Shown: one piece after another, positions 25,978 through 32,455 of the stretch
How the letters are laid out: every line of letters begins with the position of its first letter
Numbering within the stretch: position 1 is the stretch's first letter
Assembly: GCA_964370445.1 (NCBI GenBank)
Contig: CAYJJK010000019.1
Location: 1-32,455, forward strand
DNA length: 32,455 bases
Direction of reading: 5' to 3'
Source: JAAYCI01 sp964370445
GTDB taxonomy: Bacteria > Bacillota > Clostridia > Oscillospirales > Ruminococcaceae
Notes under the pieces: generated by a model
The model's input: only the letters and a program-made list of their open reading frames with translations
The model's database searches: none
Told to the model about the DNA's origin: nothing
Program-made: the position numbers and the translations under genes

Positions 25978-26020
25978 AAAAGATTCCGCTTTGGTTTTAC
26001 ACAAAGCGGAATCTTTTTTT
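25976..26020 (+). terminator. Intrinsic terminator after the VOC gene
   Basis: A 13-bp perfect stem AGATTCCGCTTTG (25981–25993) with CAAAGCGGAATCT (26002–26014) is flanked by an A-run and followed by a T-run to 26020. It is also usable on the opposite strand. Confidence 0.93.
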
Positions 26021-26021
26021 A

Positions 26022-26287
26022 TAATTAATGCCTGCTGAATGAACCCCTGCAGGGGTTCATTTAGCTCCACCGCATATTGCGGTGGCCATAAAAGTGCTAA
26101 AAACAGCACTTTTATGGGGCATATCTTGATGCACTCCACTGTGTTTTCGCCCCATAAATGAAAAGGCGAAAACAAAAGTGCAAGGTTTTTATTTGAAATA
26201 TGGGAAAACCTTGCACTTTCCCAAACAAAAAATGCCACTTTATAATATGTATATGTCATTTTTTGTTTGTTCAGTGGGCATTAATTA
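26022..26287. mobile_element. 266-bp multi-hairpin repeat element with terminal inverted repeats
   Basis: The ends are inverted copies: TAATTAATGCC then CTGAA at 26022–26044, against the reverse complement at 26269–26287. The inside is almost entirely consecutive perfect stems: 26039–26049 with 26050–26060; 26067–26074 with 26078–26085; 26086–26098 with 26105–26117; 26144–26151 with 26165–26172; 26175–26189 with 26205–26219 (15 bp); and 26223–26234 with 26257–26268. It has no reading frame of its own. A diverged partial copy is at 29345. It is best seen as a non-autonomous palindromic element of unknown family; a structured RNA is the alternative. Confidence 0.7.
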
Positions 26288-26309
26288 AATCAAATAAAAT
26301 ATATTTTTA

Positions 26310-27505
26310 TTAAGAGGATTTATTTTTCTTTTTTTTCTCTTTTTTTTGCGGTGGTGGATTTTCTTTATAGTAGTTTTCCATGGGCGAAAGCAGCCCTTTT
26401 TCTTGAAGGCGCATTGCCGTGTTTCGGCGTAGCAAAGTGTAAAGCACACTAAACAGAGGAATAAACACCAGCATGCCAAACACACCCATTAATCCGCCGC
26501 CAATTGAAATGGCCACAAGCACCCACATGGCGGGAAGCCCCACGCTGGAGCCCACAATGCGTGGATACATAAAGTTGCTGTCTAATTGTTGTATTACTAG
26601 GAACACAATAATAAACGCAATAGCACGCCACAACCCAGAGGAAATTAAAATGAGCAAAGCGCCCAGGATGCACCCAATAAAAGCACCTACAATGGGAATG
26701 ATGGAAAAGCATCCGAGAATAACACCAATGAGAAGAGCATAGTCGCAACCCCCACCCAATAATACAATAAAAAACACAGTGCCTACGGCTAGTGCTTCTA
26801 GGCATTGCCCCGAGATAAACTTAGAAAATGTAACGCTGGTGAGGTGGGCAATTTCCAGTATTTTTTTGTATATTTTTTCTGGCAAATAAGCTTTAAGCAC
26901 CGAAGAAAGCTGTGCGCCCATATGTTCTTTATCAAATAACAGATAAAAGCAAAAGATAAGCCCAATAACAAAACTGGTGGCGCCGCTTACAACAGAGCTG
27001 GCCACACCAATGGCGGAGGAAAAGAAACTGCCAAAACCGCTTTGTAGCCAAGCAAATATACTTTCGCCAATGTTTCTCCAATCAAGCTCAGCAAGAAGGG
27101 CTTCTAGCTGGGGAACATATTGCGCATATGGCTCTAGGGCAACTTGAATGCGTGCAATATACAGCGGCATATCAGCCATTAGGGTTTCCACTGTAGAAAT
27201 CAGCTGCGGAACCAAAAGAAAGGTTAAAACGGTGATAAAAACAATAAGCAATAATATGGTTATAATAACACTAAAAGGCGTTTAAAGCGTGGAAAACGAT
27301 TTTTAAACAGATGGCTTTCGATGGCGGTTAGGGGAAGATTGAGAACAAAGGCAAACATACCACCTAAAATGAAAGGAAAAATAACACCCCAGATAAGCAA
27401 TATTACATTGGCGGCAATATGGCTATTTTCCAGCACCCAAAATAAAACAATGGCCCCGGCCACAAGAAAAGTGAAACGTAAAAAAGTTTTTTTGTCAAAC
27501 GACAT
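26310..27505 (-). pseudogene. AI-2E family transporter (PerM-like), frameshifted
   Basis: Two frames make one AI-2E/UPF0118 protein of ~395 residues. The N-terminal part (27505 down to ~27260) reads MSFDKKTFLRFTF...FVLNLPLTAIE and stops at TAA in RLLVLL. The rest (27251 to 26310) continues in another frame with VFITVLTFLLVPQL and the conserved PIVGAFIG and later GGLMGVFGMLVFIPL blocks. A one-base insertion (or two-base deletion) around 27255–27270 would restore one frame. The break is inside a hydrophobic segment, not in a homopolymer. I chose ATG 27505, with AGGGGG 7 nt upstream. Relatives export small molecules or ions. A highly basic Lys-rich tail ends the protein. It is either decayed or contains a sequence error. 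Confidence 0.85.
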
Positions 27506-27590
27506 GCGCAATCCCCCTATTCATTGTAGAAATTGTGAAAATACTTTTTTATTATAGCATACAAAATAATGAAAAGATAGGTAAAACCTG

Positions 27591-27642
27591 ACCGCTTGAC
27601 AAGCAAGCGGTTCTTTACAAAATCATGCAGAATGCGTATAAT
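27591..27642 (+). promoter_or_regulatory. Hairpin plus sigma-A promoter for tRNA-Arg
   Basis: TTTACA (27614–27619) and TATAAT (27637–27642) are spaced 17 bp apart and lie about 60 bp before tRNA-Arg. Immediately upstream is a short hairpin, ACCGCTTG (27591–27598) with CAAGCGGT (27604–27611), which may insulate the promoter. Confidence 0.75.
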
Positions 27643-27703
27643 AAGTAAAGTGGTTTGAAAAGAGCAGATGATTGCGTAGTTTGTTTAAGCATCCACAAAA
27701 TAG

Positions 27704-27780
27704 GCGCCCGTAGCGCAGCTGGATAGCGCGTTTGACTCCGACTCAAAAAGTCGCTGGTTCGAATCCAGTCGGGCGCACCA
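27704..27780 (+). tRNA. tRNA-Arg (CCG)
   Basis: A 77-nt cloverleaf with encoded CCA. The acceptor GCGCCCG pairs perfectly with CGGGCGC. The anticodon stem TTTGA/TCAAA holds the loop CTCCGAC, so the anticodon is CCG (27738–27740), reading CGG. The T-arm is CTGGTTCGAATCCAG. Confidence 0.95.
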
Positions 27781-27825
27781 AAAAAAGTCATGTATAGGGG
27801 TTTTTCCCTGCACATGGCTTTTTTG
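27781..27825. terminator. Terminator after tRNA-Arg, also facing the MATE gene
   Basis: A stem of about 13 bp (from GTCATG at 27787 to CATGGC near 27817, with wobble pairs and one mismatch) is flanked by A- and T-runs. It can end both tRNA-Arg and the convergent MATE transcript. Confidence 0.75.
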
Positions 27826-27860
27826 TTTTAAACAATAATAAAAGCTGATTTTTATAGCTA

Positions 27861-29180
27861 TTAAATCGTCTTTTTTTGCATTTTTATCATCACCACTGCA
27901 AACACAAAAATAATGATTTCGGTAATGGGCATTGCCAGCCAGATGCTGTTTGCAGAAAACAATAAAGGCAATGAGAGGATAAGCCCGCCGCTAACAAATA
28001 AACCACGTGCAATAGAAATGAAAAATGCGATATGAGGTTTCATTGTTGATTGAAAATAGTAAGTGGCATAAATATTAAATGGCAATAATAAGAAAGAAAT
28101 ACAATAAAGCCGCATAATTTGAGGTGCAATGGCTAAAACATCGGCGGTTGGTGTCATAAAGGCATAAACAAATTCAGTTGGAAAAAGCATGGTCACCGCC
28201 ACCCATCCTAAGCTTATGACGGAAATTGTGATGATATTATACCGAAATAGCCGCTTTATTCTTTGCGTTTGGCCGGCGCCATAATTGGCAGAAAGGATAG
28301 GCTGTGAGGCTTGCCCAACACCGTAGGCACAGCACTGAACAAAGGTAGAAATGTTGACAATAATGCCATACACAGAAAGAGCATTGCTGCCCAAATATTT
28401 CATAATTTGAATATTAAACAGCATGGTAAGTATGCCCATTGTAACATCAACAAAAGCGGTGGAGAAACCAAGTGTGATGATTTGCTTTGTTTTCTTTATT
28501 ATTTTTTTGGGCACCACAAGTTTCAAAGTGTTTTTGGGGCTTTTAAAATGTAAAAGCATTACGCTTAAAGAAAGCACTGCGCCAAAACAGGTCGCAACTC
28601 CGGCGCCTAAAATACCCATATTTAGAGTAAAAACAAAAAATAAATCTCCTATTATATTAAAAAGGCCACCCACGATAACAGCTTTTGTAGAAAGTGTGGG
28701 ATTATCATCGTTTCTTAAAAAACCTGCCATAAACTGCACAAATAAAAAAATTGGCAAAGAAACTTTAACGGGCAATAGGTATTGGTTAGCAAGGGGAAGA
28801 AGGGTTTCGTTTGCCCCGAGAAAAATTAAAATATTATTCTCAAAAACAATCAAAGTTATCCATAAAATAAGCGATATAACAGCGGTTAATAGCAGGCCTA
28901 CCGTAAAATATCCGTTGGCTTTTATTTTATCGCTTTTTTTAAGATTTTTTTGAATATTAAATAATATGGATGCACCAATTCCCGTTAAAAGGCCGCCTCC
29001 AAAAATAACATTCCATATAGGGGCTACAATTGCCATTGCCGCTGCACCCTCAGGCCCGTGATATTGCCCCACCACAATCATATCAACAAGTGCATAGGCA
29101 GAAGGCAGTATGGCACCACCAAATGAAGCCATTAAATATTTTAGGTAAATTTGTTTAATATTCCCTTTAATTAAATCCAT
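27861..29180 (-). CDS. MATE family efflux transporter
   Basis: A 439-aa protein with about twelve membrane segments in two bundles, typical of multidrug and toxin extrusion carriers driven by Na+ or H+. Family blocks include KYLMASFGGAILPSAYALVD and VGQYHGPEGAAAMAIVAP near the N-terminus and GVGQASQPILSANYGAGQ in the second half. I chose ATG 29180, which has GGAGGA just upstream; an upstream in-frame start would place a terminator hairpin inside the coding sequence. The substrate is not predictable. Expression is likely controlled by the attenuator-like leader at 29191–29240. Confidence 0.92.
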   Translation of the reverse strand: MDLIKGNIKQIYLKYLMASFGGAILPSAYALVDMIVVGQYHGPEGAAAMAIVAPIWNVIFGGGLLTGIGASILFNIQKNLKKSDKIKANGYFTVGLLLTAVISLILWITLIVFENNILIFLGANETLLPLANQYLLPVKVSLPIFLFVQFMAGFLRNDDNPTLSTKAVIVGGLFNIIGDLFFVFTLNMGILGAGVATCFGAVLSLSVMLLHFKSPKNTLKLVVPKKIIKKTKQIITLGFSTAFVDVTMGILTMLFNIQIMKYLGSNALSVYGIIVNISTFVQCCAYGVGQASQPILSANYGAGQTQRIKRLFRYNIITISVISLGWVAVTMLFPTEFVYAFMTPTADVLAIAPQIMRLYCISFLLLPFNIYATYYFQSTMKPHIAFFISIARGLFVSGGLILSLPLLFSANSIWLAMPITEIIIFVFAVVMIKMQKKTI

Positions 29181-29190
29181 ATTGTCCTCC

Positions 29191-29240
29191 AAAAAAAAAG
29201 CTGGATAAGGCGTGTGCGTTTGCACGTCATCTTATCCAGC
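29191..29240 (-). promoter_or_regulatory. Leader terminator/attenuator immediately before the MATE ribosome binding site
   Basis: On the minus strand a 10-bp perfect stem (29240–29231 with 29209–29200, GCTGGATAAG/CTTATCCAGC) with inner pairing GTGC/GCAC is followed directly by nine T's (29199–29191), then GGAGGA and the MATE ATG. This is a complete intrinsic terminator inside the ~90-nt leader. Upstream GTGTG in the leader could pair with CACAC in the hairpin, suggesting a possible antiterminator. I do not recognise the riboswitch or leader class. Confidence 0.75.
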
Positions 29241-29278
29241 GAGTTATTTGATATAACACACCCTCCGAGTGAGTTTTG

Positions 29279-29307
29279 ATAATATCATAGCTTATGTTTT
29301 TTGTCAA
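29279..29307 (-). promoter_or_regulatory. Sigma-A promoter of the MATE gene
   Basis: On the minus strand TTGACA (29307–29302) and TATTAT (29284–29279) are separated by 17 bp. Transcription would start near 29272, about 90 nt before the ATG, so that the terminator hairpin lies in the leader. Confidence 0.82.
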
Positions 29308-29344
29308 ACTTAGGTAAAAGAAAAAGGTTAAAAATAGTATAAAT

Positions 29345-29445
29345 AATACCTGTTAAATAAACTCCTATAGAGTTTATTTAGCTCCACCGCATTTTGCAAT
29401 GGACATAAAAATGTCAAGATGTTTGTGTGAAATAGGGAAAAATGG
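29345..29445. repeat. Diverged, shortened copy of the multi-hairpin element
   Basis: The 29349–29413 stretch aligns with 26031–26096. The core TTTAGCTCCACCGCAT is identical, and the preceding hairpin is kept (29355–29364 with 29370–29379) although its bases differ by compensatory changes. The central hairpins of the first copy are missing. GAAATAGGGAAAA and GGGTATT further on resemble GAAATATGGGAAAA and the GGGCATT end of copy one. The rest of the 29181–29504 gap contains the MATE leader and promoter and no gene. Confidence 0.65.
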
Positions 29446-29504
29446 GTATTGAATAAATAGCCGAAAATAAATCATAAAAATAATAGGAAAAAAAGAGAAT
29501 AAAA

Positions 29505-30173
29505 TCATTCGCCACGCAATACAATGGCATCCACTGGACATACCGAAAGGCAGTTTCCACACTCGTCACAGCGTTCTTTTAAAATATGATGAGGCTCTCC
29601 TTGCACAATGGCTTTAAAAGAACATGCCTCAAAACAGGCACCGCAGGCAATGCAAGTGTCTTGAATACGAAACCCAGCCGGTGCCAGCTGAGCGCCACCA
29701 AAGGCAAAAGCGGTGCGCAAAAGTTTATGGTCGCGGTGCTTCATGGCAAAATCATAATCATAATGTTCTCCACTGGCTTTGTGCAATACAAAAAACCGAG
29801 TGGCAGGATACTTTTCAAGGTCATGTGCGGCAACGTTAAAGTCACGGTTTGTTTTGGCCTTTTCCTTCATGTCGGGGATGCTTAGCTCTCGCACTTCGCC
29901 GCTTAGGCGGATGGTATAGCCGGGTTTAAAGAAGGGAAGGTTATTGTCGTCATGCGCTACATAAGATTGTGGATACATACCGCAAACCGATAAGTGACCG
30001 GCTTTTTCCATTTGCCGATAAAAGGGTTTACAGTTCATTGTGCGCAGATATAATCCCTCTTCATCATGGGCAAAAAAGTGCGCAATACGAGATTCGATAT
30101 GCCCGTTTTCTAGGGTTGAAAAAGATAAGCAGCCAATGGCATCCAGTTTTTCATAAATTTCTTGAATCGTCAT
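29505..30173 (-). CDS. Pyridoxamine 5'-phosphate oxidase-like flavin domain fused to 2[4Fe-4S] ferredoxin
   Basis: A 222-aa fusion. Residues 1–155 are a split-barrel FMN-binding (PNPOx-like) domain, with IESRIAHFFAHDEEGLYLRT at about 26–45. Residues ~170–222 are a bacterial ferredoxin with two complete CxxCxxCxxxC motifs (C174, C177, C180, C184 and C202, C205, C208, C212). It should pass electrons between a flavin and low-potential carriers in the cytoplasm; the substrate is unknown. Such proteins are frequent in anaerobic Clostridia. Its ATG follows the ATP-grasp stop by two bases, with the GGAGGG site inside the end of that gene, so translation is coupled. It is last in the operon. Confidence 0.88.
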   Translation of the reverse strand: MTIQEIYEKLDAIGCLSFSTLENGHIESRIAHFFAHDEEGLYLRTMNCKPFYRQMEKAGHLSVCGMYPQSYVAHDDNNLPFFKPGYTIRLSGEVRELSIPDMKEKAKTNRDFNVAAHDLEKYPATRFFVLHKASGEHYDYDFAMKHRDHKLLRTAFAFGGAQLAPAGFRIQDTCIACGACFEACSFKAIVQGEPHHILKERCDECGNCLSVCPVDAIVLRGE

Positions 30174-30175
30174 GT

Positions 30176-31042
30176 TTAGCCCTCCATTATCGAGTGATAG
30201 CGCTTTACAAGGTATTGTGCAGTCTCCTTCATCAAATCAAACTGAAAAATGGCGGTATTGTCTTCTGACACATTTGAAACAGCATTGACGTCAATGATAA
30301 AATAGCCGGTTTCATTTTCGATGATGTCCATGCTACCGGTTTCCATTTGAAGCAATGACAGAACCTGTATGGCGGTTTGTTTTATTTCATCGGGGCAATC
30401 GTCATAACGCGAGTAACGGCAATTTAAATGGTAGGCGGATAGTCCGTTTTCTGCAATGCTACGCTTTACCATCAAGCGGCATTCGCCACCAATCAGCTCA
30501 ATGCGCGTAAGGTATCCAAAACTGGGTGAAATATATTCTTGTGCAATGTAAAGGATGTCTTCTGCATCTTGCAACACCCGTGTAAGCTCTTGCCGGTTTT
30601 TGATAAGGTAGGTACTGGTGGTGCGGCCGCCGCAATCCGGTTTGATGATACAAGGATAGCAAAGAGTTGCACAGTGAAAAAGCTCTTCACGTTGAAATGT
30701 GCCATATGCTTTTGGAACTTTTATATCATTTTTTGCCAATGTTTTTGTGGTAAGAGCTTTGCTTATATCATAATTGTAAGCCAAAGCAGAGTTGATGATG
30801 GGAATATTGTGTTTTTTTAATACAGAAAAAAGGTGTGGGGCTTTGGCTAAGGCTTCGGTGCCACCTCGGAAAACGGCACTTGCAAAAAGCCTACTTACAA
30901 TTAAATCGTATTTTAACAGGGATTTTTCTTCTATTTTATTTTGCAAGTTAATCAGCTCTGCAAAAACTCCAGCCTTGTTGATTTGCTCGCAAAAATAGTG
31001 GTTAGACCATTCGTCTGTCTCATAAAAAATTCCAATAGGCAT
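30176..31042 (-). CDS. RimK-type ATP-grasp ligase
   Basis: A 288-aa ATP-grasp protein of the RimK/GshB-like type, which joins a carboxylate to an amine through an acyl phosphate. The N-terminal alpha/beta part ends near residue 95. The ATP-binding block then has the strand with K134 (CIIKPDCGGR, 131–140), and the metal-binding region near the end reads IIDVNAVSNVSED (249–261), with D251 and N253 as ligands. The partner substrates are unknown: peptide, amino-acid or cofactor tailoring are all possible. The ATG is 6 bp after the stop of the amino-acid ABC ATPase gene, and it is coupled to the flavin–ferredoxin gene downstream. The context suggests work on an imported amino-acid-like compound. 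Confidence 0.85.
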   Translation of the reverse strand: MPIGIFYETDEWSNHYFCEQINKAGVFAELINLQNKIEEKSLLKYDLIVSRLFASAVFRGGTEALAKAPHLFSVLKKHNIPIINSALAYNYDISKALTTKTLAKNDIKVPKAYGTFQREELFHCATLCYPCIIKPDCGGRTTSTYLIKNRQELTRVLQDAEDILYIAQEYISPSFGYLTRIELIGGECRLMVKRSIAENGLSAYHLNCRYSRYDDCPDEIKQTAIQVLSLLQMETGSMDIIENETGYFIIDVNAVSNVSEDNTAIFQFDLMKETAQYLVKRYHSIMEG

Positions 31043-31048
31043 TGTATC

Positions 31049-31771
31049 CTACACCTTCCATTGCAAAATGTTAGAGAGAAATGTTTTAAGCACATCGCTT
31101 TTGGGGTTTAAAAAGACTTCTTGTCCATCGCCATATTCTTCAATCGTGCCCTTGTGTAAAAAGGCCACTTTTTCACAGCAGTGCAAAGCAAAACCCATTT
31201 CGTGGGTGGCAATAATAAAAGAAAGAGATTCCTCTTTTAATTCATGAATTACATTGAGTACCTCGGCGGTATATTCGGGATCCAGTGCCGAGGTGGGCTC
31301 ATCCAGCAACAAAATTTGCGGTTTAGGCGCCACAGCTCGTGCAATGGCAACCCGCTGCTTTTGCCCACCGGATAGCTGTGCCGGCAGCTTTTGGGCTTCT
31401 TCGGCAAGCCCAAAACGTGAAAGTAAAGTATAGGCTTGCTCTTCGGCTTGTTTTTTTTCTAATTTATGCACTTTTGTAAGCGGCAGGGTAATGTTTTCTA
31501 AGGCGTTAAGATGAGAAAACTAACCGCTTTGTTGAAACACAAAGCCAATTTTTTTACGATAATTTGTAGAATCTTCTACAGGATGGTTGTTTAAAAAAGC
31601 CGTGCCACTGCTTGCGGGCAAAAGGCCGCCCAAAATTCGAAGTAAGGTAGATTTTCCACAACCGGAGCGGCCAATTAAAGCCAACGTGTTTACATCATCT
31701 TGAAGGCAAAGCTCGTGTAAAACCTCTTTTTGATCAAATTGTTTAGAAAGCTTATCAAGCTCGATTTTCAT
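31049..31771 (-). pseudogene. Polar amino-acid ABC transporter ATPase (GlnQ/HisP-like), amber-interrupted in the Q-loop
   Basis: Read through one TAG (31520–31522), the frame is a complete 240-residue amino-acid ABC ATPase. Walker A is GRSGCGKST, the Q-loop is FVFQQSG-TAG-FSHLNALENI, the signature is LSGGQKQRVAIARA, Walker B is ILLLDEPTSALD, and the H-loop is IATHEMG. The stop replaces a residue that is usually leucine (as in FQQxNLFPHL). All catalytic motifs are otherwise intact. Split products would separate Walker A from Walker B and be inactive. The start overlaps the permease end, and the normal stop at 31049 is also TAG. It is either a nonsense mutant or a readthrough-dependent gene; the broken permease argues for decay. 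Confidence 0.85.
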
Positions 31772-32379
31772 AAGAGAATTTCCTCTCTATTTGTTTGCTA
31801 AGCAAAGAAATGGGCAAAGTAAGTGCCAAATACATTAAACCGAGCACAAAATAACACTCAAACAACTTTAAATTGGTGGCCGAAATTTCGCGGATGGTTT
31901 GTGTTAGTTCTATCACCGCGATCATAGAAAGCAGGGAAGAATCTTTGATGATAGAGGCGAACTGGCCGGTTAAAGCGGGCAAAACGCGGGCGGCGGGTAA
32001 GGCCCACTGCTTTGGCGGCATCCAGTTGTGTGGCGTCCAACTAAAGAAAACTGCCGCTTAAAATTTCAGAAATATAAGCCCCTTCAAAAACAGAAAGAAT
32101 AATAACGCCGCTAAGGAAGCGGTTTTCCATGCCAAGTGCTGTGCCAACAATGTAAAAAAACAAATAAATTTGCATAATAAGTGGTGTGCCGCGAATAATT
32201 ACCACATAAAGCTTTGCCATAAAGCGCAGCAAAAGAAGGCGGCTGCTTTGCATAACAGCAGCGCAAAGGCCAATCAATAAGCTAAGCACCAAGCTGGAAA
32301 TGCTAATGAGAACAGTGGCCAGAAAACCATCACATAGGCGCAGGCGAAACTCGGAAAGAAATGAAAAATCAAACTGCAC
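31755..32379 (-). pseudogene. Polar amino-acid ABC transporter permease (HisM/GlnP-like), amber codon plus ~35-bp deletion
   Basis: The N-terminal half (from about 32379) reads FDFSFLSEFRLRLCDGFLATVL and includes RGTPLIMQIYLFFY and FEGAYISEIL, typical of His/Glu/Gln-type permeases. A TAG at 32041–32043 interrupts SGSFL-TAG-LDATQLDAAKAVGL. Some 20 codons on, the frame changes: AAKAVGL is followed in another frame by LPAARVLPALTGQFASIIKDSSLLSMIAV. Family spacing between the EAA loop GL and LPQA implies loss of about 35 bp, including the middle of the EAA coupling helix. The protein cannot work as encoded. A GTG at 32379 is the first available start, but it has no ribosome site; two more in-frame TAGs lie upstream at 32425 and 32437, and the true start may be beyond the window. 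Confidence 0.83.
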
Positions 32380-32455
32380 TTGAACGGCCGAAAGCGCGCT
32401 CGAGAAAAAGAAAATCAGAAGCTGCTAGAAAGAAAGCTAATAAGAAATTCTAATC

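Noticed and set aside
25687..26259. 190-aa minus-strand reading frame over the VOC gene and the hairpin element
   Set aside because: It is antisense to the VOC gene and crosses a terminator and the palindromic element, with no family resemblance.
29181..29225. Upstream start for the MATE protein (adding 15 residues)
   Set aside because: It would translate through the terminator hairpin and U-run; ATG 29180 has its own GGAGGA.

Overview
The window is a chromosomal segment of a low-to-moderate GC member of the Bacillota, class Clostridia. The evidence is the order yidC–jag–mnmE–mnmG–rsmG–parS–parA–parB–serS, which is the classic origin-proximal cluster of that group. Other supporting signs are Shine-Dalgarno-led genes with TTG/GTG starts, consensus sigma-A promoters and many Clostridia-type accessory proteins (DUF2752, DUF4234, DUF1015, Rnf-like proteins). 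I cannot assign a family or genus from the sequence alone.

Layout. 1–2.3 kb: the 3' part of yidC, then jag. 2.4–3.3 kb: a two-gene membrane-protein operon on the minus strand, separated from jag by a perfect bidirectional terminator. 3.4–7.9 kb: mnmE, mnmG and rsmG, all very AT-rich. 7.9–11.4 kb: two perfect parS palindromes, then parA, parB and serS, with clearly higher GC. 11.4–11.9 kb: a consensus promoter, tRNA-Met, an unexplained structured spacer, tRNA-Glu and two terminators. 11.97–12.13 kb: a 162-bp hairpin MITE with a TA target duplication, inserted into the 3' end of a HAD phosphatase gene. 13.1–15.4 kb, minus strand: a helix-turn-helix protein with a QPA repeat, then trmB. 15.8–17.3 kb: an orphan solute-binding-like lipoprotein. 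17.6–18.7 kb, minus strand: ychF. 18.9–21.2 kb: a two-component pair whose response regulator carries an in-frame amber codon. 21.3–24.2 kb: rpe followed by three tightly coupled Rnf-like membrane genes. 24.3–26.0 kb: a DUF1015 protein and a VOC protein. 26.0–26.3 kb: a multi-hairpin repeat element with terminal inverted repeats. 26.3–27.5 kb, minus strand: a frameshifted AI-2E-family gene. 27.7 kb: tRNA-Arg. 27.9–29.3 kb, minus strand: a MATE exporter with an attenuator-like leader. 29.5–32.4 kb, minus strand: an operon of an amino-acid ABC permease (broken), its ATPase (amber-interrupted), an ATP-grasp ligase and a flavin/ferredoxin fusion.

The most interesting items are these. First, the RnfD/RnfE/RnfA-like trio seems to have lost the flavin-attachment threonine and three of the four intramembrane Fe-S cysteines, and it has no RnfB, C or G neighbours; it could be a non-redox relative of Rnf. 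Second, three genes are interrupted by in-frame codons that are all UAG, although UAG also ends normal genes here. Third, there are two different small palindromic elements. Fourth, an intrinsic terminator sits immediately before the ribosome binding site of the MATE gene. Several damaged genes (permease, ATPase, AI-2E protein, response regulator) indicate local gene decay, or sequence error that reads would resolve.
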